A stretch of 35,073 nt of DNA from Chlamydiales bacterium (GCA_031281085.1 JAITFW010000042.1:1-35073); one strand, 5' to 3'; shown: positions 1 through 9,012, counted from the first letter of the stretch. The notes: generated by a model from the sequence alone, not told the origin. Numbers and translations are program-made.

Positions 1-266
1 GACAAAAACCTTAAAAGTCAAAGATTAATACCGGTTCCTTTACCCTCAATCAAATTTGGGATGAAAGTTCTTAATCTAGCTAAAATGATAAAATAAGTTG
101 TGGTGTAAAATTTATTTTAAATCTAAAAGGAGCTTGATTTTTAGAATTTTACAGTTATTTTTATCAATGTGATAAAAAAAATTATAATCATTGCTATTCG
201 TTGAATTAAATCGCTAATTTGCTATGAATAAGCTGACAAACCGTTTTGATTTTTTCAGGATCGTAT
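1..266. other. Upstream region of sucA
   Basis: This AT-rich stretch contains no convincing gene. A possible sigma-70-type promoter lies at TTGAAT (201-206), 16 bases, TATGAA (223-228). A weak AGGA ribosome binding site sits just upstream of the ATG at 267. The first 100 bases could be the tail of a gene outside the window, but I see no recognisable protein in them. Confidence 0.4.
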
Positions 267-2918
267 ATGGCTTTTTCTTCTCTTTCTATTCCTAACCTAT
301 GTTTTATAGATGATCTTTATCAAAAATTCATAGATGATCCCTCCCAAATTGCACCTTCCTGGCATGCTTTTTTTCAAGGAATGCATCTAGGATTAAGCCA
401 ATCTATTACAGGATTAGACGAGGAACAAAGAAGGGTTAAGCATCTCATCGATGCTTACCGCACATATGGTTATCTATTGGCTTGCTTTAATCCTCTCAAA
501 ACCCCTCCAGATCTTATCTATGAATTGGACCTCAAGACACTTGGGTTTACGACAAATGAGTTAAATAAACCTTTCCCTACCTGCAATCTTATGAAGGAAA
601 AACAAGCCCCTTTAAAAGACATTCTCGATCTGCTCAAAAAAATCTATTGCTCTAAGATCGGTATAGAATATAAGAACCTTAGAAACCATGAATTAGAGAC
701 ATGGATCCAAAATAGATTTGAATCTTCATTTACATTAGATAAACAGCAAAAGATACTTATTTTAAAAAATTTAAATAAAGCAGAGCTATTTGAATCTTTT
801 CTAAATACAAAATACGTAGGACAAAAGCGCTTTTCCTTAGAGGGAGCAGAAACTCTGATTCCCATGTTATCTTTTTTAATGGAACAAGCGTCTTTAAGTG
901 GTATAGATGAAGCAGTCCTCGGTATGGCCCATAGAGGTAGGCTCAATGTGCTAGCTAATATTATCCATAAAAGCTATTCCTCTATTTTTAGAGAATTTGA
1001 GGAAAATTATATCCATGAGGAACTTGAAGGTTCTGGGGATGTAAAATATCATCAAGGCGCACACGGCATTTTTACCACCTCTTTAGGAAAAAAGATCTCA
1101 GTTACCCTTGTTGCAAATCCCAGCCATCTTGAATCGGTAGATCCTGTAATAGAAGGAATAAGCTACGCTAAGGCAGCAATGAGTAAAAAAGATGTCATTT
1201 CTATTCTCATTCATGGGGATGCTTCTTTTAGTGGACAGGGTGTGGTTTATGAAACCATGCAGCTTTGTAAACTAGACGGCTATCAGACAAGAGGAACCAT
1301 TCATATTATTATCAACAATCAAATCGGTTTTACCACAAATCCCGAAGAAGCACGCTCTACTCCTTATTGTTCAGATCTTGCCAAAACATTTAACTGCCCT
1401 GTTTTTCACGTAAATGCAGAAGATCCTGAAGGATGTATACAAGCTATCATTCTTAGCATGGAAATACGACATATATTTGGATGCGATGTGTTTATTGATC
1501 TTAATTGTTATCGCAAATACGGCCATAATGAAAGCGATGAACCTCTTTTTTCACAACCACTCCTCTATGCTAAAATTAAAGAGAGAAAATCTATTCGCTC
1601 TCTATTTTCTCAAAGCTTACTTCGAGAAAATATCATTCAAGAAAAAGACATAAAGAGCTTAGAAGAGAACTTTAAAAACCAGCTTCAAGAAGCTTTGCAA
1701 AAAACACCTTCCCTTATTGTTAAAAAAAAAATTCAAAATTCCATTTCTTTATCAGAAATGGATACTAAGGTCCCTTTAAAAACGTTAGAAGCGATCGGTA
1801 AAGGGCTTTATACTTATCCAAAAGGCTTAAATCTTAATCCTAAAATTAAAAGACTTCTTCAAGAAAGAGAGCAAATACTACAAAGCGATCCTACATCATC
1901 TTCTTTAGATTGGGCAACAGCAGAACAACTTGCCTACGCAAGTTTACTCTCTCAAAAAATTGCTTTGCGCTTTTCTGGCCAAGATGTTTGCCGAGGAACG
2001 TTTTCTCATAGACATGCTGCGCTGATTGACCAACTCAATGAAAAACGTTATTTTCCACTCAATCACATTGCAGAGTCTCAAGCTGAATGCGCATTTTTCA
2101 ACTCTCCTTTATCAGAATACGCTGTTCTAGGGTTTGAATTTGGATTTAGTTTAGCCTCTTCTAAAGCCTTGGTCATTTGGGAAGCCCAATTTGGTGATTT
2201 CGCAAATGGTGCTCAGATTATTCTCGATCAGTATTTAGCTCCTTCAGAACAAAAATGGGGAATCGTATCCAATTTAGTTCTGATGCTCCCTCATGGCTAT
2301 GAAGGACAAGGACCAGAGCATTCCTCCGCCCGTATAGAGCGTTTTTTGCAATTAGCTGCTCAAGAGAATTTAAGAATCGCTAATTGCTCTACTCCTGCAC
2401 AGCTTTTCCATCTTCTGCGCGCACAGGCTCTATGTCCTATAAAAAAGCCCTTGGTTCTTTTTACCCCTAAAGCTTTATTGCGCAATACTCTATGTAAATC
2501 CAGCTTAAATGAGCTTGCAGAAGGGAGATTTCATGAAGTTCTAGAGGATCCCCTACTAGAAAAAGACGCTAAGCTATTGTTATTTTGCAGTGGAAAAATC
2601 TATTACAATCTCATTTTAGAGAGAGAAAAACAAAATCAACCATGCGCAATCATACGTTTAGAACAACTCTATCCTTTTCCCAAAAATATCCTCCAAAAAA
2701 TTTTAGCCAAACACCCTAATGCTAGCTGTCGTTTTGTGCAGGAAGAGCCTAACAACATGGGAGCTTGGGAAGCTTTGCACTTTGTATTTGATGAGTTACT
2801 TGGAACAAAAAGGCCAATCGAGTATATCGGAAGGCAAAGAAGCGCATCACCTGCTGTAGGCTCGTATGCTGTACATAAACAACAATTAGAAGAGCTGCTA
2901 AAACAAACTTTTGCTTAA
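267..2918 (+). CDS. sucA: 2-oxoglutarate dehydrogenase E1 component
   Basis: E1 is the thiamine-diphosphate-dependent decarboxylase of the 2-oxoglutarate dehydrogenase complex, turning 2-oxoglutarate into the succinyl group passed to SucB. The protein is 883 residues. Its N-terminus has the short E1o segment (FIDDLYQKF, then APSWHAFF), which in this family contacts the rest of the complex. The dehydrogenase core follows with MAHRGRLNVLAN, a GDASFSGQGVVYE cofactor-site motif and a NNQIGFTT segment. The C-terminal transketolase-like part shows GHEGQGPEHSS-type residues (here GYEGQGPEHSSARIERFL) and ends with RSASPAVGSYAVHKQQ. A TTG start at 246 is possible, but the ATG at 267 has AGGA in front and begins directly with the conserved region. 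It is followed by sucB 19 bases later, so co-transcription is likely. Length and motifs make this near certain. Confidence 0.96.
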   Translation: MAFSSLSIPNLCFIDDLYQKFIDDPSQIAPSWHAFFQGMHLGLSQSITGLDEEQRRVKHLIDAYRTYGYLLACFNPLKTPPDLIYELDLKTLGFTTNELNKPFPTCNLMKEKQAPLKDILDLLKKIYCSKIGIEYKNLRNHELETWIQNRFESSFTLDKQQKILILKNLNKAELFESFLNTKYVGQKRFSLEGAETLIPMLSFLMEQASLSGIDEAVLGMAHRGRLNVLANIIHKSYSSIFREFEENYIHEELEGSGDVKYHQGAHGIFTTSLGKKISVTLVANPSHLESVDPVIEGISYAKAAMSKKDVISILIHGDASFSGQGVVYETMQLCKLDGYQTRGTIHIIINNQIGFTTNPEEARSTPYCSDLAKTFNCPVFHVNAEDPEGCIQAIILSMEIRHIFGCDVFIDLNCYRKYGHNESDEPLFSQPLLYAKIKERKSIRSLFSQSLLRENIIQEKDIKSLEENFKNQLQEALQKTPSLIVKKKIQNSISLSEMDTKVPLKTLEAIGKGLYTYPKGLNLNPKIKRLLQEREQILQSDPTSSSLDWATAEQLAYASLLSQKIALRFSGQDVCRGTFSHRHAALIDQLNEKRYFPLNHIAESQAECAFFNSPLSEYAVLGFEFGFSLASSKALVIWEAQFGDFANGAQIILDQYLAPSEQKWGIVSNLVLMLPHGYEGQGPEHSSARIERFLQLAAQENLRIANCSTPAQLFHLLRAQALCPIKKPLVLFTPKALLRNTLCKSSLNELAEGRFHEVLEDPLLEKDAKLLLFCSGKIYYNLILEREKQNQPCAIIRLEQLYPFPKNILQKILAKHPNASCRFVQEEPNNMGAWEALHFVFDELLGTKRPIEYIGRQRSASPAVGSYAVHKQQLEELLKQTFA

Positions 2919-2937
2919 ACTGAAGATAAGGTAATCC

Positions 2938-4041
2938 ATGGCAAATGAGATTAAAATCCCTAATATGGGTGAATCTGTTTCTGAAGCAATCATCGGTGAC
3001 ATCCTGAAACCATCTGGTAGCTTCGTTAAACAAGATGACGAAATCATAGAACTAGAAACAGATAAGGTAAATCAGGTTTTATATGCTCCTGAAAGCGGAG
3101 AACTCACTTTGCTGGTTAAAAAAGGAGAGATCGTCAAGATAGGACAAATAATTGGAACGATTAACCCTCAAGCTGTAGAGCAAACCCTTAAGTCTTCTGA
3201 TAAAGAACCTCTTAAATCACCAGAGCCAACTTTTCCTCCTCCTTCTTCCAATGAGAAGGGCAAATTTACTGCATCTGATTTTGTTTCTCACTTGCAACAA
3301 CCACCCACTCCTACTCAATCAACTCCTATTGTAGAAAAAGAAACGAATACTACCCGTAAACAGATGAGTTCTTTACGTAAAATCATTGCACAAAAGCTTG
3401 TAGAAGTGAAGAATACAACAGCTATGTTAACCACCTTTAACGAGGTGAATATGAAAAGCGTCATCACTATCAGACAAAAAGAGCAGGAATCTTTTCAAAA
3501 AAAATATGGGATTAAATTAGGGTTCATGTCTTTTTTCATTAAAGCCTGTGTTGCAGCTTTAAAAGAGATTCCTGAAGTAAATGCTTATATCGATAAGGAA
3601 GAGATCGTTCTCGTTCAAAGCTACGACATCTGTGTTGCTGTTTCTACAGATCGTGGTTTAATGGTTCCTGTCATTAGGTCTTGTGAACAGCATAGCTTTG
3701 GAGAAATAGAAATACAACTAAGCACTTTTGCCCAAAAAGCACGAGATGGCTCCATCAATGTAGATGATTTAAAAGGAGGCAGTTTCACAATTACTAATGG
3801 AGGTATTTTTGGGTCTCTTTTATCGACTCCCATTCTCAATCCTCCTCAAAGTGCAATTTTAGGAATGCACTCCATCGTCAAACGCCCTGTTGTTGTGGAC
3901 GATGAAATCGTGATCCGTCCTATGATGTATTTAGCGCTTAGTTATGATCATCGTCTCATTGATGGCAAACAAGCTGTGCTTTTCTTAAAGCATATTAAGC
4001 AAATGTTAGAGGAACCTTCCCGTTTACTTCTCGACTTGTGA
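2938..4041 (+). CDS. sucB: Dihydrolipoamide succinyltransferase (E2o)
   Basis: E2 transfers the succinyl group from E1 via lipoyl-lysine to CoA. Residues 1-75 form a biotinyl/lipoyl domain with the ETDKVN motif, so Lys43 is the probable lipoylation site. A Pro/Ser/Thr-rich linker covers about 80-115. The acyltransferase domain starts near [12 protein letters not shown] and ends with SYDHRLIDG, placing the catalytic His and Asp at about 338 and 342. At 367 residues the protein is shorter than E. coli SucB (about 405). I cannot find a normal peripheral subunit-binding domain between linker and core, only a short [11 protein letters not shown] segment that may be its remnant. From memory, chlamydial SucB is similarly short. 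An AAGG ribosome binding site precedes the ATG. The sucB stop lies 5 bases before the chosen lpd start. Confidence 0.95.
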   Translation: MANEIKIPNMGESVSEAIIGDILKPSGSFVKQDDEIIELETDKVNQVLYAPESGELTLLVKKGEIVKIGQIIGTINPQAVEQTLKSSDKEPLKSPEPTFPPPSSNEKGKFTASDFVSHLQQPPTPTQSTPIVEKETNTTRKQMSSLRKIIAQKLVEVKNTTAMLTTFNEVNMKSVITIRQKEQESFQKKYGIKLGFMSFFIKACVAALKEIPEVNAYIDKEEIVLVQSYDICVAVSTDRGLMVPVIRSCEQHSFGEIEIQLSTFAQKARDGSINVDDLKGGSFTITNGGIFGSLLSTPILNPPQSAILGMHSIVKRPVVVDDEIVIRPMMYLALSYDHRLIDGKQAVLFLKHIKQMLEEPSRLLLDL

Positions 4042-4046
4042 GGAAT

Positions 4047-5444
4047 ATGACAGATTCATTTGATTTAATTGTGATCGGCTCTGGGCCTGGCGGGTATGTA
4101 GCTGCAATAAGAGCTGCTCAATTAGGATTTAAAACAGCATGTATCGACAGGCGAAAGGAACCAGGAGGAACTTGTTTACACGTAGGCTGCATCCCTTCCA
4201 AATCTTTGTTATCTTCCTCTGAATTGCTGTGGAAGATAAAAGAGACAAGCATTGCTCATGGAATCACTATTGCTCAACCATCCATCGATTTTACGCAAAT
4301 GATGGCTCGTAAAACACAAATTATCCAGTCTTTTAGCCAAGGGATTACGAGTTTATTTAAAAAACATAAGATCAGTTCTTACACAGGAGAAGCTAGCTTC
4401 CTATCTCCTGCTGAAGTCTTGGTTAAAAATGCAAGCGAAACAACGCAATTACAAGCTCCATTCATTCTTATTGCTACAGGTTCAGAACCTGTTCAGCTTC
4501 CTTTTTTGCCCTTTGACGAAACACAAATTCTTTCTTCCACAGGCGCCCTCTCCCTTAAAGCCATTCCCAAAGACCTACTCATAATAGGAGCGGGTGTGAT
4601 TGGAGTAGAACTAGGATCTGTCTACAATAGACTAGGAACTAAGGTGCAAATCATTGAACTCCTCGATCAAATTTGTATAGGATTTGATCGTCAATTGAGC
4701 CTAGAGCTGAAAAAAGATCTAGAAAAACAAGGCATTACATTTCATCTCTCTTCTAAAGTTATGGACGCAAAAATTGCGTCTAATCAAGTTTCTTTACAAG
4801 TAGAGCAAGCTCAACATATACAAACTTTTTCAGCAGAAAAAGTTCTGGTTGCTATTGGAAGAAAGCCTTATACCCAAGCACTAGGTCTTGAAAAAATAGG
4901 GGTAAAACTATCTGCGAAAGGATTTATTGAAACCGATGAAATCTTTCGCAGCAATATCCCAAATATTTTTGCCATTGGAGATGTCACTGAAGGCCCTATG
5001 CTTGCACATAAAGCATCTGAAGAAGGCATTGCAGCAGTTGAAATCATGAAAGGTCATAAGCCTCAACTAAACTATATGGCTATCCCCAATGTTGTCTATA
5101 CATACCCAGAAATGGCATCGGTGGGATTAACAGAAGAAGAAGCTAAAAGGCACCACCTCATGCTAAAAACAGGTAGTTTTCCCTTCAAAGCTAACTCAAG
5201 AGCAAAGTGCACAGGAGAAACACAAGGGTTTATAAAGATTATTGCCGAGGAAAAAAGCGAAAGGATTATAGGAGTGCATATTATAGGAGCTCATGCCTCT
5301 GAGTTAATCGCAGAAGGAGCTGTTGCTATACAAAAAAACTTCTGTATAAAAGACCTAGTTCATGCTATTCGTGCTCATCCCACCCTATCAGAGGCAATGA
5401 AAGAAGCTGCTTTAGATTTAGAAAAGCGAGCACTTCATAAATGA
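4047..5444 (+). CDS. lpd: Dihydrolipoamide dehydrogenase (E3)
   Basis: E3 is the FAD/NAD flavoenzyme that re-oxidises dihydrolipoamide on the E2 subunit. The 465-residue protein starts with the FAD-binding GSGPGGYVAA motif. The redox-active pair follows in GGTCLHVGC (Cys43 and Cys48 from the chosen ATG). The NAD-binding GAGVIGVELGS lies mid-protein, an AIGDV FAD site comes later, and the C-terminal AHPTLSE carries the catalytic His/Glu. A GTG at 4038 overlaps the sucB stop and could be an alternative start adding three residues. I prefer ATG 4047 because GAGGA precedes it and the N-terminus then matches the family. Its place behind sucAB suggests an E3 dedicated to this complex. In C. trachomatis, as I remember, lpdA is not next to sucAB. 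Confidence 0.95.
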   Translation: MTDSFDLIVIGSGPGGYVAAIRAAQLGFKTACIDRRKEPGGTCLHVGCIPSKSLLSSSELLWKIKETSIAHGITIAQPSIDFTQMMARKTQIIQSFSQGITSLFKKHKISSYTGEASFLSPAEVLVKNASETTQLQAPFILIATGSEPVQLPFLPFDETQILSSTGALSLKAIPKDLLIIGAGVIGVELGSVYNRLGTKVQIIELLDQICIGFDRQLSLELKKDLEKQGITFHLSSKVMDAKIASNQVSLQVEQAQHIQTFSAEKVLVAIGRKPYTQALGLEKIGVKLSAKGFIETDEIFRSNIPNIFAIGDVTEGPMLAHKASEEGIAAVEIMKGHKPQLNYMAIPNVVYTYPEMASVGLTEEEAKRHHLMLKTGSFPFKANSRAKCTGETQGFIKIIAEEKSERIIGVHIIGAHASELIAEGAVAIQKNFCIKDLVHAIRAHPTLSEAMKEAALDLEKRALHK

Positions 5445-5455
5445 AGTAGTGCTCA
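5429..5455. terminator. Stem-loop between convergent lpd and Fe-S carrier genes
   Basis: GAGCACTTCAT and the near-complementary ATGAAGTAGTGCTC form a stem-loop at the lpd stop codon, just short of the convergent gene ending at 5463. No clear T-run follows on either side, so termination is plausible from position only. Confidence 0.35.
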
Positions 5456-5462
5456 TGCCATA

Positions 5463-6029
5463 TTAGTAACTTTGTGACTTACCGCAACCACAAGATGTTT
5501 TTGCATTAGGGTTGCTGATTTTAAATCCAGCACCGTTTAAACCTTCTGTATAATCGATTTCAGAACCGATTAAACGATCTACAATGGTTTTTTTTACATG
5601 AATTTGCACACCATGAGATTCAAATACTCGATCATCTTCTTCCGCTGTCTGAGAATAGTCTAAAACATACTCAAATCCATTACATCCCGCTGCGCGATCA
5701 GCAAAACGCAAGCCCCAATGATCTTTACCTTCTTCTTTTAAAATCTGGCAAAACTTCTCAGCAGCACGCTTAGTCAATGTAATTGTTGTAGGATCGAGTT
5801 TTTCTGCTAAAACACCATTTAATCTTTCGACTAACTGTTCAATCTGTTCTTTCTCAAAACCATGACCTAGCATTCCACCTTCAAGGGTTTCCCATGTAGC
5901 AGCGCCACATCCAACACAATGTAAACCCATATTGGTCATTTCTTGAGCTAACTTTTGGCTTTTATGAGGAAAAGAAGATAAAATTTCTTCAATTGTCATT
6001 TCTTTCGCAATCTTTTTTTCTTGAGACAT
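5463..6029 (-). CDS. DUF1858 domain fused to A-type Fe-S carrier (IscA/ErpA-like)
   Basis: This 188-residue protein joins two domains. Residues about 10-72 look like DUF1858: MTIEEILSSFP, then a CVGC pair (Cys38, Cys41) and a helix-rich tail. Proteins with this domain are usually small and linked to redox or Fe-S functions. Residues about 79-188 are a complete HesB/IscA-type carrier with AAGCNGFEY (Cys115), GLNGAGFKISNPN and the C-terminal CGCG (Cys180, Cys182), so all three cluster-binding cysteines are present. A-type carriers deliver Fe-S clusters to apo-proteins. Normal members are about 105-125 residues, so the N-terminal addition is notable. The ferredoxin gene ends 13 bases upstream, which suggests one transcript. 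A likely client is the aconitase in this window (inference). The carrier domain is certain; the DUF1858 call is by motif. Confidence 0.9.
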   Translation of the reverse strand: MSQEKKIAKEMTIEEILSSFPHKSQKLAQEMTNMGLHCVGCGAATWETLEGGMLGHGFEKEQIEQLVERLNGVLAEKLDPTTITLTKRAAEKFCQILKEEGKDHWGLRFADRAAGCNGFEYVLDYSQTAEEDDRVFESHGVQIHVKKTIVDRLIGSEIDYTEGLNGAGFKISNPNAKTSCGCGKSQSY

Positions 6030-6042
6030 ACATACACTTTTT

Positions 6043-6306
6043 TTAATGTTTAATCTTTACAGAACCACTTATTATCTTACACTGACAAGCCAGGCGCTCG
6101 CAACACAATTCTCCTAAGAAATCTTGTTCTTCTTGAGTAAATTCCGATAAATTTTCCATACCTTCCGTTACCTCAATCACACAAGTTCCACATACACCTT
6201 CGGTACAAGCAAAAGGAACTCCTGCATCCTCACATGCTTCTTGAATAGGAGAACCCTCTTCAAGAGTTTTTTCCTCATTTGTGTTTTCGAAAAGTAATTT
6301 AGCCAT
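6043..6306 (-). CDS. fdx: [2Fe-2S] ferredoxin
   Basis: This small electron carrier of 87 residues has plant/adrenodoxin-type cluster ligands: Cys34-x4-Cys39-x2-Cys42 in ACTEGVCGTC and a fourth Cys74 in RLACQ. The ligand spacing and the acidic surface are typical of a soluble bacterial ferredoxin. A purine-rich GGAAAGG lies before the ATG. It sits directly upstream of the DUF1858/A-type carrier gene, which supports a role in Fe-S assembly or in supplying electrons to Fe-S enzymes. C. trachomatis has a comparable small ferredoxin (CT059, from memory). The electron donor and acceptor cannot be read from the sequence. Confidence 0.93.
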   Translation of the reverse strand: MAKLLFENTNEEKTLEEGSPIQEACEDAGVPFACTEGVCGTCVIEVTEGMENLSEFTQEEQDFLGELCCERLACQCKIISGSVKIKH

Positions 6307-6331
6307 TTTTTCCTTTCCTTGTAAGATAGAA

Positions 6332-6361
6332 AATATAGCATAAATACCAAGAGCTTGTAAA
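6332..6361 (-). promoter_or_regulatory. Putative promoter of the ferredoxin/Fe-S carrier unit
   Basis: On the minus strand TTTACA (6361-6356), an 18-base spacer and TATATT (6337-6332) form a good sigma-70-like promoter. It lies about 25 bases before the ferredoxin ATG and just downstream of the terminator hairpin at 6366-6391. Confidence 0.45.
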
Positions 6362-6365
6362 GAAA

Positions 6366-6391
6366 TTAAGGGAAGAATTCTCTTCCCTTAA
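6366..6391 (-). terminator. Rho-independent terminator after the 63-aa gene
   Basis: TTAAGGGAAGA, a four-base ATTC loop and TCTTCCCTTAA form a perfect 11-bp stem. Reading on the minus strand it is followed by TTTCTTT, as expected of an intrinsic terminator for the gene ending at 6413. Confidence 0.6.
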
Positions 6392-6412
6392 AATTGAAAT
6401 ACATAAAAAAGC

Positions 6413-6604
6413 TTAGTTTAAAGAACTCTCGTCTGGATATTCCACTAAAAGCTCTTCCATAGCAAATTTTAAAGTGCTTATTCCTTCTAGGAATCCGCAA
6501 CGTATAAGCATCTCATTAATTTGAGTATACTCTGTTTCAAGTTGATCAACTTGACTTTCTAACCTCGCTAATCGAGCTCTGAGTTGATGATCTGTCTTGT
6601 CCAT
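6413..6604 (-). CDS. Small coiled-coil hypothetical protein
   Basis: I do not recognise this 63-residue protein. The first half (about residues 6-38) is a predicted coiled coil with heptad-like LRARLARLESQVDQLETEY. The second half has a single Cys in RCGFLEGISTLKFAMEELL and an acidic tail. It is preceded by a strong GGAAGGGG ribosome binding site about nine bases before the ATG and followed by a good terminator, so a real gene is likely. There is no signal peptide or membrane segment. It could be a small adaptor or a conserved chlamydial protein of unknown function; nothing in the context says which. Confidence 0.7.
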   Translation of the reverse strand: MDKTDHQLRARLARLESQVDQLETEYTQINEMLIRCGFLEGISTLKFAMEELLVEYPDESSLN

Positions 6605-7086
6605 TTTGTATTACCCCTTCCTTCTAAGGAAGATTAAATGTTTTTTAAAATTTTTTTATATTTATAGACAATTCAAACATTAACAAGAAATTAGACATCT
6701 GATTTCATTATACATAATAATAATAAAACACACTATTAAAACGTTTTATTTAGATAAAAAAATATTAATACAATATTCATAATTAAACCATTCATTTTAA
6801 CGACCAAAATAATTTAACATTTGATTTTAGATCTTTGCAAATTGCAGAAGAGTCTGTAGCTTTCCGCTTTTTCTCCCTACTTTAAGTATCTGTTGGTCAT
6901 CTTGTGCATGTTCAGAAAAATAGGTTAGAGTATACTTGTTTGTTTTTAAATGAAGAGTTGAGTTAAACAAGAATCTTTAAAAAAGAATATCTTCCTGTGA
7001 AAGAAGAAGTTTTTTTAAAAAATACTGAAATACAATTCTTAATTTAAATTGAAACCAGTATAGATTTAAAATAACGTCAGTATAAC
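6605..7086. other. AT-rich gap with a gene remnant
   Basis: No intact gene is visible. The right half holds a decayed coding segment on the minus strand (6827-6976, listed separately). The left half is simple AT-rich sequence that may carry the promoter of the 63-residue gene. Confidence 0.6.
6827..6976 (-). pseudogene. Gene remnant sharing a TLTYFSEHAQD motif (copy 1)
   Basis: A 49-codon open segment without a start encodes a run including YTLTYFSEHAQDD followed by QQILKVGRKSGKL and ends at a TAA. A second, inverted copy of the same DNA lies at 34720-34882. 37 bases are identical (6897-6933 against 34797-34833) and weaker similarity continues on both sides. Both copies lack a complete reading frame, so they look like dead members of one gene or mobile-element family. 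I do not recognise the family. Confidence 0.5.
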
Positions 7087-8322
7087 TTAAGTTTTTTCAA
7101 CTTGGGTCTCATCGATTTTAGATTGCAAAGAAGGTTTATAGAACAGGAAAAGTAAAAAGGCCCCTAAAGCAATGCCTGAGGCAGTCAAATAGATAAGAGT
7201 ATAATGCAGAAAGAAAAGCCCGATGACTATCGGAGTTGCGATTTGAACCATTGCAATCACAGATTGGCTCAATCCCATAATTTCTCCTTGGATACGTGGT
7301 GAAGCGCAAAAGGAGATTAAGTTGAATATATTCGCTGCTGTGAAAGAAGCGATAAAAGCTGCTGTGCAATCAAAGACAGATAAAGATACAAACTTTTGAG
7401 TAAAAGAAGCTATGCAAAATAGTAGGCTTAAAGCTAACAAACCGTAGCAGGGAATGTTAGCTAAAGCAACCCATTTGACTAAAAGACGATTGATTAAAGA
7501 GCTTCCTAGAATCCAGCTAAATCCTAAAAGACATAGAGTGATCCAAGTTGGGGAGGAGCTAAATTCTAAAAAAGAATAAGAAGAAAAAGATTGAAAAACC
7601 AACATCCAACTTAATAAAAACAAGGATTGGATAAGGAGTAGAAAACGCAATTTAGAAATGCGGAAGGCCCGGATCAGTTTTTTTGGGCCTTTAGTAAATT
7701 CCCATTTGATCTTCTTCTTTTTCGGATGGTGTGTTTCTTTAAATAAATAAATTAAGGCTATCAAATTAACGATCCCTATAAAAGCTGCTATCATAAAAGG
7801 CAATGAAGGGGAGAAATAAGGATCGAATTTACGATTGGCTAGAACTCCTCCGGCAAACATAGCGCATAACCAACTAAATCCCCCTATACCAGTTAGATAA
7901 CCAAAATATTTGGAGCGCTTAGTACGATCTGGATTTAAATCGGAAATTGCAGTTAAACATAAGCCGGTATTGCCTGAAAAAAAACCAGATATTAAACGCG
8001 CTAGAACTAATACAGTAAAATGGGAAATGTAAAATGCAAAAGCAACGAGCAAATTCCCTATGATCATTCCAGTAATAGTGATATAAAACGATTTCTTTCT
8101 TCCGATTGCATCTGAAATGGCTCCTATTAAAGGCGCACCAAAGAGCAAAGCTAAAGGAAACGCTGTTCCTAAGATAGCAAGACTTATGTTTCTCCAAAAT
8201 AAACTAGAGGCGATGAAATGAGATTGAGAACCAAGGATAACAGTAGACAAAATAGGAATAACAAGTGCTAGGCTAAAATTATCGATAAAATAGAGTAAAA
8301 AAATGGGGAAGGAAGCTTTCAT
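7087..8322 (-). CDS. Major facilitator superfamily transporter
   Basis: This is an inner-membrane secondary transporter of 411 residues with about 11-12 hydrophobic segments. The MFS motif A is clear in the first cytoplasmic loop (GAISDAIGRKK, residues about 67-77). A second conserved loop contains RLISGFFSGNTG. A basic central loop (about 200-220, HHPKKKKIKWEFTKGPKK) separates the two six-helix halves. The layout resembles the TetA-like drug/H+ antiporter branch, but the substrate cannot be read from sequence. It starts 18 bases after the recO stop on the same strand, so the two are probably co-transcribed. No good Shine-Dalgarno precedes the ATG, and the true start might be slightly different. 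Confidence 0.85.
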   Translation of the reverse strand: MKASFPIFLLYFIDNFSLALVIPILSTVILGSQSHFIASSLFWRNISLAILGTAFPLALLFGAPLIGAISDAIGRKKSFYITITGMIIGNLLVAFAFYISHFTVLVLARLISGFFSGNTGLCLTAISDLNPDRTKRSKYFGYLTGIGGFSWLCAMFAGGVLANRKFDPYFSPSLPFMIAAFIGIVNLIALIYLFKETHHPKKKKIKWEFTKGPKKLIRAFRISKLRFLLLIQSLFLLSWMLVFQSFSSYSFLEFSSSPTWITLCLLGFSWILGSSLINRLLVKWVALANIPCYGLLALSLLFCIASFTQKFVSLSVFDCTAAFIASFTAANIFNLISFCASPRIQGEIMGLSQSVIAMVQIATPIVIGLFFLHYTLIYLTASGIALGAFLLFLFYKPSLQSKIDETQVEKT

Positions 8323-8340
8323 ACTTTTAAAATAAACATT

Positions 8341-9012
8341 TCAAATATTTTCTTGAAAGATCTGATTGATTTTTTCGTGCAAATCTTCTGATAAACTAAG
8401 GTTTTGAAGCTGAGAAAAGGTAGTTGCATAAGCCAATGTCAATAAGGTATTCCATTGATCTTGTGAAAATCTAAAAGAAAGTTTTGGTGCATGAAAATTA
8501 CAAAAACACTCTCCTTGATGAAGTGCCATTGCTTCTATTTCACATTGGCTACAAAAAGGTTGCAGGGCAAGCAACCCCTCCTGCTTGAGCAATTTTATAC
8601 AAAAGCTATTGGTTAAGATAGTGGTATCTTCAAAATAGGGGATAGCTCTCAAGCATTTATAGAAAAATTGATAGACTTTGGGAGCTGGTTTATGAGGCAG
8701 TTGAGAAGTTAATATGATTTGCACTAAGTTTGCTGCTGCTTGGATATGTTGCATTTTTGTGCGCAATTGTAGGTGCTCGTTTAAAACCGATCCATCTACA
8801 AAATGCATAAGATTGCTTTTGCCACGATAAAAAAGATATTCACCCTGACAAAGAAGGGAGCTTAACGCTAATTTATCCATTCTTTTAGCTGAGATACCTT
8901 TCATGATAAACTGTAAAACCCCGTAACAATGGGTAAAAATGGTGACGATTCGATTCTTATCTTGATAAGGTAGAGAACGTAAAACAATGCCTTCGGTCTT
9001 TTCATATTCCAT
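8341..9012 (-). CDS. recO: DNA repair protein RecO
   Basis: RecO works with RecR/RecF to load RecA onto SSB-coated single-stranded DNA in gap repair. The 223-residue protein begins with the typical OB-fold start (EKTEGIVLRSLPYQDKNRIV, then IFTHCYG and KGISAKR). A helical middle follows, then a C-terminal zinc-binding region with CSQCEIEAMALHQGECFC and CNFHAPKL. Length fits the family (220-245). It is upstream of and probably co-transcribed with the MFS transporter. C. trachomatis encodes recO as CT470 (from memory). Confidence 0.88.
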   Translation of the reverse strand: MEYEKTEGIVLRSLPYQDKNRIVTIFTHCYGVLQFIMKGISAKRMDKLALSSLLCQGEYLFYRGKSNLMHFVDGSVLNEHLQLRTKMQHIQAAANLVQIILTSQLPHKPAPKVYQFFYKCLRAIPYFEDTTILTNSFCIKLLKQEGLLALQPFCSQCEIEAMALHQGECFCNFHAPKLSFRFSQDQWNTLLTLAYATTFSQLQNLSLSEDLHEKINQIFQENI

